Source: a virus
DNA length: 20,739 bases
Strand: one strand, 5' to 3'
IMG/VR virus record: IMGVR_UViG_3300009001_000118
Coordinates: 1-20,739 of that record
Position 1 is the first letter of the stretch, and each line of letters starts with the position of its first letter. This document shows positions 1-7,006 of the stretch, in pieces. A model generated the notes under the pieces. That model saw only the letters and a program-made list of their open reading frames with translations, ran no database searches and had not been told where the DNA came from. A program made the position numbers and the translations under genes.

Positions 1-785
1 TAACCTGAGAAGTTTGATGATCCACCTAGTGATTTCCAATAACGGCCAATATTACATGACCAATAACCTGCTTTTGTTTTATCTTTCTTTTGAGCACATT
101 TATGTCTTGCAGCAAATGAAGCTCTAGCTCCTTTTTGTTTGAATTTAACAGATAATCCTGTATCTCCAAAAGATACTTTTTTTACGTTACCTGTTTTAGG
201 GTTCTTAACGTAAACATAGAATTTTTTAGAACCTCCTCTTTTAGGTTTATTGAGCTGTACTTTCTTACCTTTATATTCTGCTTCAGGAATATAATCGACT
301 GAAGCTTTTAACATATCGAATCCTGAGTAGTCAAATGTTTCGTTTTGGAGTTTAACTGCTTTTCTAAAGTTCTCCATATTAATAGTACCGCCGATTGATT
401 CGACTAACTCTTTGACAAGATCGAAATCTATCATCTCATCTATACTCATAGCTTCGTCAATCGTATCCTCGTTTTCGATCATTTCATCAATCATGCAGCC
501 TATTTCAAATAATGCATTATTATGTTTTGGGGAAACCATAGGGAGATCTAAAGGGACTTTTAACCCATTATAGTCTCCGTATTCTCCAATATCAGTAGTC
601 TCTAAAAGTTCTATATCCTCTTCATTGAGTTCTATATCCCCGTTGCTATGAGCTTCTCTTGCTTCTTTAAATAATTGTATAAAGGCGTCAGAGTTATAGC
701 GGTAGACATGCTCATGTAAAGAGAGTTTGTTGTCTAAATGGTACTGTAGAGATGGATATCCTACTATGTCTTTTAATTTAATCAT
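1..785 (-). CDS. Partial conserved phage protein with C-terminal Cys/Trp motif; 3' end beyond window
   Basis: An open frame of 261 codons runs from an ATG at 783-785 to the left edge with no stop, so the C-terminus is missing. The ATG overlaps the end of the upstream gene (AATGATTAA), which fixes the start and suggests translational coupling. The N-terminal half is acidic, including a run rich in Asp, Glu and Met (DEMIENEDTIDEAMSIDEM). The C-terminal half becomes basic and contains KKVSFGD, then ARHKCAQKKDKTKAGYWSC and RYWKSLGG. This Cys/His/Trp-rich tail resembles one I recall at the ends of several marine-phage head and structural proteins, but I cannot name the family or its function with certainty. 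The Cys-His pair (RHKC...WSC) might bind a metal; that is inference. The gene is probably the last visible member of the structural operon. Confidence 0.75.
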   Translation of the reverse strand, partial: MIKLKDIVGYPSLQYHLDNKLSLHEHVYRYNSDAFIQLFKEAREAHSNGDIELNEEDIELLETTDIGEYGDYNGLKVPLDLPMVSPKHNNALFEIGCMIDEMIENEDTIDEAMSIDEMIDFDLVKELVESIGGTINMENFRKAVKLQNETFDYSGFDMLKASVDYIPEAEYKGKKVQLNKPKRGGSKKFYVYVKNPKTGNVKKVSFGDTGLSVKFKQKGARASFAARHKCAQKKDKTKAGYWSCNIGRYWKSLGGSSNFSG

Positions 786-1272
786 TTGTAAAATCTTTTC
801 TATAAAACTTTCCTAGTATATTATCATTAATGTATTGATGACTATATGTCTCTAGGACGTCATTTATAAATAGGTGTTTACATTCATAATATGTTAAAAG
901 CTTCTTATTAGGAACAAAGTCTAGTATTTTACGTTCAAAATCTCTCCTTAAATCTTTAGAATCTTTTACAAGTTGTTTTATTTTCGGATGGGAACCGTAA
1001 TAATCTTTCCAATCCGATTCGGTAATGATCTTCTGTTTAAGAGGAGTACGGCCTCCGATACCTTTTGCTTTTCTTTCTTCTCTTAAAGCTTCTAATGCTT
1101 TTTTTCCTAATTTCTTATTTCTTTCGAATCGCAATACTTTCTTACCGAGGTACTTTAAACCTGAGGGTTTGTGATAAACCTCATAAATGAAGCCGTAAGT
1201 TCCTTCTGGGAAGTCCGATATATCATTGAAGATCCTACCCTGGTAAGTCCAGGAAGGGTATGTCATATCCAT
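778..1272 (-). CDS. SegE-like GIY-YIG domain protein
   Basis: This 164-residue protein resembles the GIY-YIG nuclease domain of the T4 SegE type. The variant motif appears as GFIYEVY (about residues 27-33) followed by KYLGKKVL (about 40-47), corresponding to GIY and YIG. It is preceded by a WTYQG segment near residue 9 and followed by a very basic stretch and WKDYYGSH near residue 90, which recurs in such proteins as I know them. GIY-YIG enzymes cut DNA with a single metal ion, and free-standing Seg proteins act as homing endonucleases. No separate DNA-binding domain is obvious, and the length suits a minimal domain. The ATG at 1272 lies 18 bases after the tail-fibre stop, and the next gene starts within its last codons, so it is embedded in the operon rather than a recent insert. 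Nuclease activity is not proven; the catalytic Arg and Glu cannot be assigned with confidence. Confidence 0.72.
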   Translation of the reverse strand: MDMTYPSWTYQGRIFNDISDFPEGTYGFIYEVYHKPSGLKYLGKKVLRFERNKKLGKKALEALREERKAKGIGGRTPLKQKIITESDWKDYYGSHPKIKQLVKDSKDLRRDFERKILDFVPNKKLLTYYECKHLFINDVLETYSHQYINDNILGKFYRKDFTND

Positions 1273-1290
1273 ATAAATTGGTTTCTGTCG

Positions 1291-3219
1291 CTAGAGCTTT
1301 GACTTCAGCTCATCTATTTGCAACTGCTGTTCTTTAACAGCTTCTATTAATAACGCGACAATTTTTTCATAACGTACGGCTTTATAGCCATTATCTCTGT
1401 CGGTGACTAACTCCGGTAATACTTTTTCTATTTCCTGAGCTATTACTCCAACATCGTGTCCTTCGTGTGAATGAATACCTTCTTTAGGTATCCAATCAAA
1501 CTCTACACCATTAATATAAGAAAGTTTTTCCAAAGGATCTTTAATATTAACGATATTTTCTTTTAATCTTTTGTCTGATGAATAAAAAGCAGTTATATCA
1601 TTTGTAGCTCTGATTTCTCCAGTAACGCTTGATGCTGCAGTACCAACTCCAAAGCTATCTACTTGTACATCGTTGAATTGCACATCTGATGATGTCTGTA
1701 AATCTTTTACATTAACGTCTACTCCATTGAGTGCAAGTGTACCTTGAGTTGAACCTTCTGCAGATGATGAAATTAAACCAGGTGTTGTTCCACTTGCAGC
1801 TTCTAATGTTTCTATTCTTGTGCTAAAAGAACCACTATCGGCGGCAAAAGATCCTGTTATGATTTCCCCTGTTAATGATCTAATTAAAGTAGCATTAACT
1901 CCTAACGAACCTGATATACTATTCCCTGTTAATGATCTAATTAAAGTAGCATTAACTCCTAACGAACCTGATATCTCATTAGCTAGTTGAATAGATGAGG
2001 AAACAGTTGCTGTTGGAAGGTTAGCAATAGTTTGTGCAGAAGATGATACAACTCCAGTAGGAAGGTTAGCAATAGTTTGTGCAGAAGATGATACAATATT
2101 TGCCGGTAAAGATGAAATTACTTGAGTTGAGCTAGATATTATACTGTCACCTTCATTCTTAAGAAAACCTAAATCATCAATTTGCTGACTACTTGATACT
2201 AGCCCACCTCCTTGTAGGGTAGGGAAACCAAAATCAGTAATTTGCTGACTACTTGATACTATACCTGTAATTTTAGAGTTTAAATGATCTGCTGAGAATG
2301 AGCCGCTTATTTCTACAGATATTTGATCAGAAGAAGATATTATATTAGCTCCTAGTCCCCCTATAGCATCGTTGGATAATGAACCTGATATCTGATTGGA
2401 TATTTGATCAGATGAAGATATTATATTAACCCCTAGTGCTCCTATAGCATCGTTGGATAATGAACCGGAAATCTCATCAGATATTTGGTCTGAAGATGAG
2501 ATTAACGTTTTACTATTAAGTGTGTTTATAGCAGTTTCGTGTGACGAACTAGCTGCAAATAAAGTTGTAATAGATGTTTCGTGAGAGGCGCTTGCATCAG
2601 TAAGGGTTGCTATTGGAATAGCAAAGGAAGCTGATTGTGCTAACCTAACCCAATTGCCACTATGTGCATAGTATGCTGATCCTGTAGCATGTACGTGAGC
2701 AAACATTCCATGGTAGGTTGTAGCTGAAGGTAGATCGTCAAATTCATTAAAGTGAAATCTAATCTTACTAGACATTCCGGTAGAGTCGATTTCTCCTGTA
2801 ATCGTAGACGAACCGGATATAGTTTGACTGCCAGATAGTATCTGTGATCCTGTTATTAGAAGGCTTCCAGTTATTTGATGAGTATCGTTACTGTCGTCTC
2901 CAAAAATAGTTGAACCAGATTCAAATATAGTAGATGAAGAAATTATTTCTGTATTAAATTGCTGTGCTGTAATGTCTCCTGTAACTAAAAGTGAACCGGT
3001 AATAGAGGCTACACCTGTTGTTGATGAACCACTGTATCCAACCCAGGTTGGTTTAACATCTATTTGTTTTTCGGCTCCAGAACTTTCTGAAGTAAATAAA
3101 GTCAGTTGCCCGGTAGTAATATCTACCGAAGCGGAATTTATAAAATTCCTTAAATTATTATCCATCTCTGATTGAGTCAGAGCTGAACCTTTTGCTATCC
3201 TAAGAGTTATCTGAGACAT
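1291..3219 (-). CDS. Tail fibre with C-terminal S74 intramolecular chaperone
   Basis: This 642-residue protein is a probable receptor-binding fibre. The N-terminus has the motif KGSALTQSEMDNN (residues 10-22), common at the start of phage tail proteins (usually GSxLTxxEMDxN). The middle, about residues 90-500, is Ser/Gly-rich with repeated ISSS, SGS and SSSAQ units, including 27-, 19- and 15-residue near-perfect tandem repeats. This is typical of a trimeric shaft. The last 95 residues form a peptidase S74 chaperone domain: SSDKRLKENI with Ser548, Asp549 and Lys553, then GVIAQEIEKVLPELV and a C-terminal coiled coil. In this family the domain trimerises, helps fold the fibre and then cuts itself off just before the Ser; Ser548 and Lys553 match the known Ser-Lys dyad spacing. 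The S74 call is firm; adhesin function is inferred from architecture and from its place at the end of the tail genes. Confidence 0.92.
   Translation of the reverse strand: MSQITLRIAKGSALTQSEMDNNLRNFINSASVDITTGQLTLFTSESSGAEKQIDVKPTWVGYSGSSTTGVASITGSLLVTGDITAQQFNTEIISSSTIFESGSTIFGDDSNDTHQITGSLLITGSQILSGSQTISGSSTITGEIDSTGMSSKIRFHFNEFDDLPSATTYHGMFAHVHATGSAYYAHSGNWVRLAQSASFAIPIATLTDASASHETSITTLFAASSSHETAINTLNSKTLISSSDQISDEISGSLSNDAIGALGVNIISSSDQISNQISGSLSNDAIGGLGANIISSSDQISVEISGSFSADHLNSKITGIVSSSQQITDFGFPTLQGGGLVSSSQQIDDLGFLKNEGDSIISSSTQVISSLPANIVSSSAQTIANLPTGVVSSSAQTIANLPTATVSSSIQLANEISGSLGVNATLIRSLTGNSISGSLGVNATLIRSLTGEIITGSFAADSGSFSTRIETLEAASGTTPGLISSSAEGSTQGTLALNGVDVNVKDLQTSSDVQFNDVQVDSFGVGTAASSVTGEIRATNDITAFYSSDKRLKENIVNIKDPLEKLSYINGVEFDWIPKEGIHSHEGHDVGVIAQEIEKVLPELVTDRDNGYKAVRYEKIVALLIEAVKEQQLQIDELKSKL
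1857..2510 (-). repeat. Tandem in-frame repeats in the fibre shaft
   Basis: Three repeat families lie in the shaft-coding region. A 51-base sequence is identical at 1867-1917 and 1924-1974 (period 57 bases, 19 residues). A 37-base sequence is identical at 2015-2051 and 2060-2096 (period 45 bases, 15 residues). A 27-residue unit beginning ISSSDQIS recurs with an 81-base period, with starts near 2318, 2399 and 2480 on the plus strand; one copy is diverged. All periods are multiples of three, so copy number can change without breaking the frame. Identity at the DNA level points to recent duplication. Confidence 0.9.
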
Positions 3220-3230
3220 AATTTTTTAAT

Positions 3231-4241
3231 TTACATATCTAATTTTACTACAAATGTCATTTCAGTACTATCAGACTTTGGTATTGGCTGACTAAATTTA
3301 GCTACTGCCAGTAATTCGTTTGCATCATTATATAGTCCTATCGTTGTAATATATGGTTGAAAGGTACTACCTGTTACGTTACTATGTAGTATCCCTTCAG
3401 AACCGTTAATTGCTGATGGATGTTGAGTAAAGTTTAATTCATGATCTTTAACTTGACATCTAACATTATATGTATAAATAGGTTGGTTTGCTTTCCATTG
3501 AAAATCTAAATCAGTCCTATAGTAGTTAGTCATACTTGCTGAAGTAAGAGTAAAAATTCCATGTGGATATATTATATCTCCTACTTTAAAACTACCTGTT
3601 TGTGATAAAAAATTGGATGAAGAAATTACTAAATTACCTTCACCGTCATCAATTATTTCTGCTCCTTCTCCAGATCTTAGTAACTCTTCTGGTGAAGGTA
3701 GAGCAATATAATCATCAGAAGTACCAAGTATACCGTCTGGACCGTCTTCTACATAATCTGAACCTTCAAAAAAAGAACCAGAATATGAATCAGTAACAGT
3801 AGCACCTGATACAAATAGTACAAAAGAGTTCGGCTTAATACCTACTCCTGTATGTTTTCTAGGTACCGAAAATACATTAGCGTTATTTGGTAATACTCTA
3901 AATCCGGATTTATAAGAACCAGTTGCTAGTGAAGACATAATAAAATTATCGAACGAACCTGATTGTAGCTTTTGTCCTGTATCACTAGATTCGAATGTAA
4001 AATTAGAATAGTATAGCTGGTGTAAGCTTTTGTAAGTAGTGTACCTGTTAAACGAGTTGCCGGTAGGTCCAGTATAGCTATGAAATACTGCAGGATAATA
4101 ATCCCCCGAGCTAGATTCTACGTAAAATGCATCAATATCATAAGTTGCAAAATCATCTTGACCGACTAGTCTATACGACTTGTTTGCTTCATATGATGTT
4201 ACATATACATCTTGTTTGTTTAACTTTTTGTACGCTCCCAT
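3231..4241 (-). CDS. Putative tail structural protein, paralogue of the upstream gene
   Basis: I do not recognise a named family in this 336-residue protein. It is rich in Ser, Gly, Tyr and Thr, has no signal peptide or membrane segment, and sits between known tail genes, so a virion role is likely. Its last 75 or so residues align with those of the gene immediately upstream: both contain a GLYND-N-LLA-AK-S-P pattern and end in V-KLD plus a hydrophobic residue. The N-terminal halves are more diverged. Residues near 160-180 (EGSDYVEDGPDGILGTSDDY) are Asp/Gly-rich and could bind calcium, a weak guess. The start at 4241 follows a TAATGAATG junction, three bases after the upstream stop, which favours reinitiation. 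A baseplate-peripheral or fibre-attachment role is the best guess from context only. Confidence 0.8.
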   Translation of the reverse strand: MGAYKKLNKQDVYVTSYEANKSYRLVGQDDFATYDIDAFYVESSSGDYYPAVFHSYTGPTGNSFNRYTTYKSLHQLYYSNFTFESSDTGQKLQSGSFDNFIMSSLATGSYKSGFRVLPNNANVFSVPRKHTGVGIKPNSFVLFVSGATVTDSYSGSFFEGSDYVEDGPDGILGTSDDYIALPSPEELLRSGEGAEIIDDGEGNLVISSSNFLSQTGSFKVGDIIYPHGIFTLTSASMTNYYRTDLDFQWKANQPIYTYNVRCQVKDHELNFTQHPSAINGSEGILHSNVTGSTFQPYITTIGLYNDANELLAVAKFSQPIPKSDSTEMTFVVKLDM

Positions 4242-4244
4242 TCA

Positions 4245-5267
4245 TTAAAAGTCAAGCTTTATACGAACCAATGCTTCTTTAGTAAAATCTTTAAGAAGAG
4301 GTCTCGATAGTTTAGCAGTTGCAAGTAAATCATTATTATCGTTGTATAGACCAACTGCAGTAGCGTACGATTGAGGATTGTTAACCATTACATTGTGTCT
4401 AAGTTCACCTGACCCGGTTGTATTAGAGGGATTAGAGGAGTAGTTAAACTCGGCGTTTCTTGCTCTTACAAAGACAAAATTAGAAGAGATAGTTTCTTCT
4501 GAGTTGAGTTTAAAAGAGCCTCCGTTCTTAATAGCTTCAAATATTTTCTCTGAACCACTTCCTTCTGTATTCGCAGTACGGATAGTACCTAGGTTTAGTC
4601 CTCCGTCCGCGGCTGAGGCGTCTAATGCTTTCCCGTTAAGGATAATAACACCAATATCAGGGAGAAAGAATCCATAAGATCCAGATCCTGCGGAGTGTCC
4701 TGTTTCTGAAACTCCTGTATACACATCACCTAGACTCCCTGATACTACTTCGAATACTCGACCTGCGTCATTAAAGTTTGTAGTAGTAGATACTTGGCTG
4801 TTATCAGTTAGATTTAAAAGCACAGATTCACCGGAGCCTGAGAGTAATAAGCTAAAAGTTCCGGGTAGTAGTTTTTCTTTGTATCTTGCTCTATCAAGAG
4901 ATATAACATAGAAGTGAGAACCTGTCTCTGAACCAAATATAAATTTTCCTTCTTCATCTCCTAATACTAATGATCTATATTGACCATATATAGTTTTAGA
5001 AGGAGATGCTCCAGGTACAGCAGTATTAAAATCGAGAGATCCAGAACCCACTATGTCTCCATATGCTACAGAAAACTGTACTGCTGCAGTTGTATCATCG
5101 GAGGCAGTCTGGTATATATTATAATAATAAGCTCCTGATGCTCCTGCTACTTGTGCAGAAGAAGTAAAAAAAGTTGATAGTTCGATTACTGAATTACTCC
5201 ATACTGGGGAGGTAATAGATTCTGCACTAATTACTATATCTTGAGGGTCAAATCTTTTAAACGACAT
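4245..5267 (-). CDS. Putative tail structural protein, tandem paralogue
   Basis: This 340-residue protein begins MSFKRFDPQDIVISAESITS and matches no family I can name. It is Ser/Gly/Thr-rich, soluble and probably beta-rich. The C-terminal region (from about residue 260) shares with the downstream neighbour the order N-terminal Arg/Asn-rich strand, NPSNTTGSGELRHN, then GLYNDNNDLLATAKLSRP and a final VRIKLDF. The near-equal length (336 versus 340) and adjacency indicate an old tandem duplication. The start has no Shine-Dalgarno sequence; its leader is ACAGATAAAAA. The gene lies 10 bases after the stop of the 218-residue protein. Conservation at the C-terminus and divergence at the N-terminus would suit a common virion-docking domain carrying different outward-facing parts, but that is inference. 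Confidence 0.8.
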   Translation of the reverse strand: MSFKRFDPQDIVISAESITSPVWSNSVIELSTFFTSSAQVAGASGAYYYNIYQTASDDTTAAVQFSVAYGDIVGSGSLDFNTAVPGASPSKTIYGQYRSLVLGDEEGKFIFGSETGSHFYVISLDRARYKEKLLPGTFSLLLSGSGESVLLNLTDNSQVSTTTNFNDAGRVFEVVSGSLGDVYTGVSETGHSAGSGSYGFFLPDIGVIILNGKALDASAADGGLNLGTIRTANTEGSGSEKIFEAIKNGGSFKLNSEETISSNFVFVRARNAEFNYSSNPSNTTGSGELRHNVMVNNPQSYATAVGLYNDNNDLLATAKLSRPLLKDFTKEALVRIKLDF

Positions 5268-5277
5268 TTTTTATCTG

Positions 5278-5934
5278 TTAATTAGTTTTTGTGATAGTTA
5301 CAGGAAGTGTAAGACGGGCACCTGAGTCTCTACCTATTACTGTTATAGTTGTTTGTAGCTGTGTACGGCTACCGAATAAAGTGTTGATAGCTGTAGCAGT
5401 AAGGTTAATAGAAGTTCCTATTACTGTTTTTGATACGTTAGTACCTACAGTAGTGGTACTGTTTAATCTTTCTGCTTCTTCAGTATTAACTCCTACTCCA
5501 GTAAAAGAACTCAATACTCTTGTATCTGCTATTGTTGCTGTATATCCGTTGGCTTCAAAACTAGTTGTCGCCCCTAAGTAGTTTAACGTTTGAGGGGTGA
5601 TGGCTAGAGATGCTCCTTGTTTAAGAGAGATAGAAGCAAATCCTAGATCTAGTACAGGTAGTTTTGAAGTACCTCTTGGTAGAGTAGTTAATTTATACTT
5701 CATTATTTGATTTTCATCAGGAAATGCTTCTAATAGAGGCATGTTTTCGATTGCTTCACCATAATACGCAGAGCCAGAAGGGTGGTTAGGATTATATAAT
5801 GTATAATCTATTTCATCATCTGCTAGTGCAAATTGAGTAATTTTAAAAGAACCGTCTCCTCTTGCTAATAATTCTCTACCTTTTTTAGTTAGTATAGCGT
5901 CTACGGTTACTACAGAGTTATTTAAATATCCCAT
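5278..5934 (-). CDS. Conserved virion protein of T4-like marine phages (unknown role)
   Basis: This 218-residue protein starts MGYLNNSVVTVDAILTKKGR, followed by ELLARGDGSFKITQFALADDE. I recall similar N-termini on structural proteins of marine T4-like phages, but no function is known to me. Residues 1-100 look like one conserved domain with DEIDYTLYNPNHP and LTTLPRGTSKLPVLDLG. The remaining 118 residues are Thr/Val/Ala-rich and probably form a beta-sandwich, ending TLPVTITKTN. No catalytic motif is visible. The start at 5934 is preceded by an A/T-rich 50-base gap holding a TATTTATAA element, so transcription of this and the downstream tail genes may be boosted here. The gap also suggests a boundary between transcription units. 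Confidence 0.78.
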   Translation of the reverse strand: MGYLNNSVVTVDAILTKKGRELLARGDGSFKITQFALADDEIDYTLYNPNHPSGSAYYGEAIENMPLLEAFPDENQIMKYKLTTLPRGTSKLPVLDLGFASISLKQGASLAITPQTLNYLGATTSFEANGYTATIADTRVLSSFTGVGVNTEEAERLNSTTTVGTNVSKTVIGTSINLTATAINTLFGSRTQLQTTITVIGRDSGARLTLPVTITKTN

Positions 5935-5951
5935 TTCTTAGTGTATGTTTG

Positions 5952-5960
5952 TTATAAATA
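5952..5960 (-). promoter_or_regulatory. Candidate late promoter element TATTTATAA
   Basis: On the minus strand the 50-base gap before the 218-residue gene holds GATATTTATAACAAA. The same core TATTTATAA occurs in the gaps at 8510-8518 and 19153-19161, with a one-mismatch copy at 16469-16477. The flank AATTATTTTAGATATTTAT nearly repeats the sequence before the 150-residue gene. T4-type late promoters carry TATAAATA at -10 and no -35 box, so a related element is plausible. The AT-rich background makes chance matches possible. Confidence 0.4.
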
Positions 5961-5984
5961 TCTAAAATAATTAAAATATGATTA

Positions 5985-7001
5985 TCATGTTATTAAGTTA
6001 CCAGATTTAGCAACTACCAGTCCAGTTTGATCTGTTGTGACCACTACTCCTGTTTCAATATTAAATATTTTACTATTTACTAATCTAGAGTATCTTCTAG
6101 TATTATTATCGTAGGTATAAACAAAGTTTCCTATTTGAGGTATACTAGAGAAAGAAGATTCAGTAGCTGATGAACTAATTATTTTTGTATTGTCAAAATT
6201 AAAGTAAATTTGTTCTATAATTCTTTCTTGCGGGCTTATACTAATAATAGCGGTATTATCAGCATCTTCTTTATGTATAGAACCTTGAAAAATAAGAAAC
6301 GATAAACCAGGGTCATCTCCAACTGCACTTCCGCTTGTAAGTTTAGTCCCGTTATACCTAGCATTAATAAGTCCGGAATCTGTATAATTGGAATCTTGAA
6401 CACTTGCTTTTTGAGCTGATCGATTTATAATAGCTTCGTAATTCTTAGGATTTATTTGATCTTCGTTTCTATCTACTACAAACCTAAAAGAATTAGCTTC
6501 TAATTGTGTAGCGTTACTGAGTAATGGTTCAAAATCTGAGTTAGTAAAGCTACCAATAATTAATGGATTTAAAAGCACTGATTCGTCATCCGTACCAGCT
6601 GGAATGTTATTAAAAGAACCGTTTTGATCTGAAGTATAAGAACCGCTGCTGTTAGTGAAGCTTTCGCTTACAAAAGTACTATCATCACCGAGTACAAATG
6701 TTTCATTATTTATATAGCTCGACTCTTCGATTTGAATAAAATAATATCCGCTTTTTCTAGTTTTTTGTGAAACCTTAAAAACAACTTTATCAATACCTTC
6801 AGGAGAATTTTTTTTATTAATAGTAAATTCGGTTAGCTGTTGTAATGAGTTTTCTATATTAAATCCATTACCACTTTCAAATGGTATATTAGCACCAATA
6901 ATAGTAAAGTTACCACTATCCGCAATAGATTGAGAATAGAGAAGGTTTATTGTACCGTCTTGAGGTTTAGTATTAGAAAATTCAAATATACTTATTGGCA
7001 T
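5985..7001 (-). CDS. Putative tail/baseplate structural protein, unknown family
   Basis: This 338-residue protein starts MPISIFEFSNTKPQDGTINL. I do not recognise its family. It is rich in Ser, Asn, Ile and Thr and lacks signal peptides, membrane helices and catalytic motifs. Repeated short hydrophobic stretches separated by Asn/Ser/Gly loops suggest a beta-rich fold. A segment near residues 110-150 (FTNSSGSYTSDQNGSFNN and after) is low-complexity Ser/Asn. It lies five bases after the stop of the 497-residue Hint protein, in a region where every recognisable gene encodes tail parts, so a virion role is inferred. The leader GATAAATAAAAGGT is the closest thing to a Shine-Dalgarno in the window, but AGG sits only about two bases before the ATG, too close for normal use. 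Confidence 0.75.
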   Translation of the reverse strand: MPISIFEFSNTKPQDGTINLLYSQSIADSGNFTIIGANIPFESGNGFNIENSLQQLTEFTINKKNSPEGIDKVVFKVSQKTRKSGYYFIQIEESSYINNETFVLGDDSTFVSESFTNSSGSYTSDQNGSFNNIPAGTDDESVLLNPLIIGSFTNSDFEPLLSNATQLEANSFRFVVDRNEDQINPKNYEAIINRSAQKASVQDSNYTDSGLINARYNGTKLTSGSAVGDDPGLSFLIFQGSIHKEDADNTAIISISPQERIIEQIYFNFDNTKIISSSATESSFSSIPQIGNFVYTYDNNTRRYSRLVNSKIFNIETGVVVTTDQTGLVVAKSGNLIT

Positions 7002-7006
7002 ACCTT

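Noticed and set aside
5291-5581. Plus-strand 96-codon frame opposite the 218-residue gene, and other short plus-strand frames
   Set aside because: They lie wholly within well-supported minus-strand genes, have no start context and no protein-like motifs.
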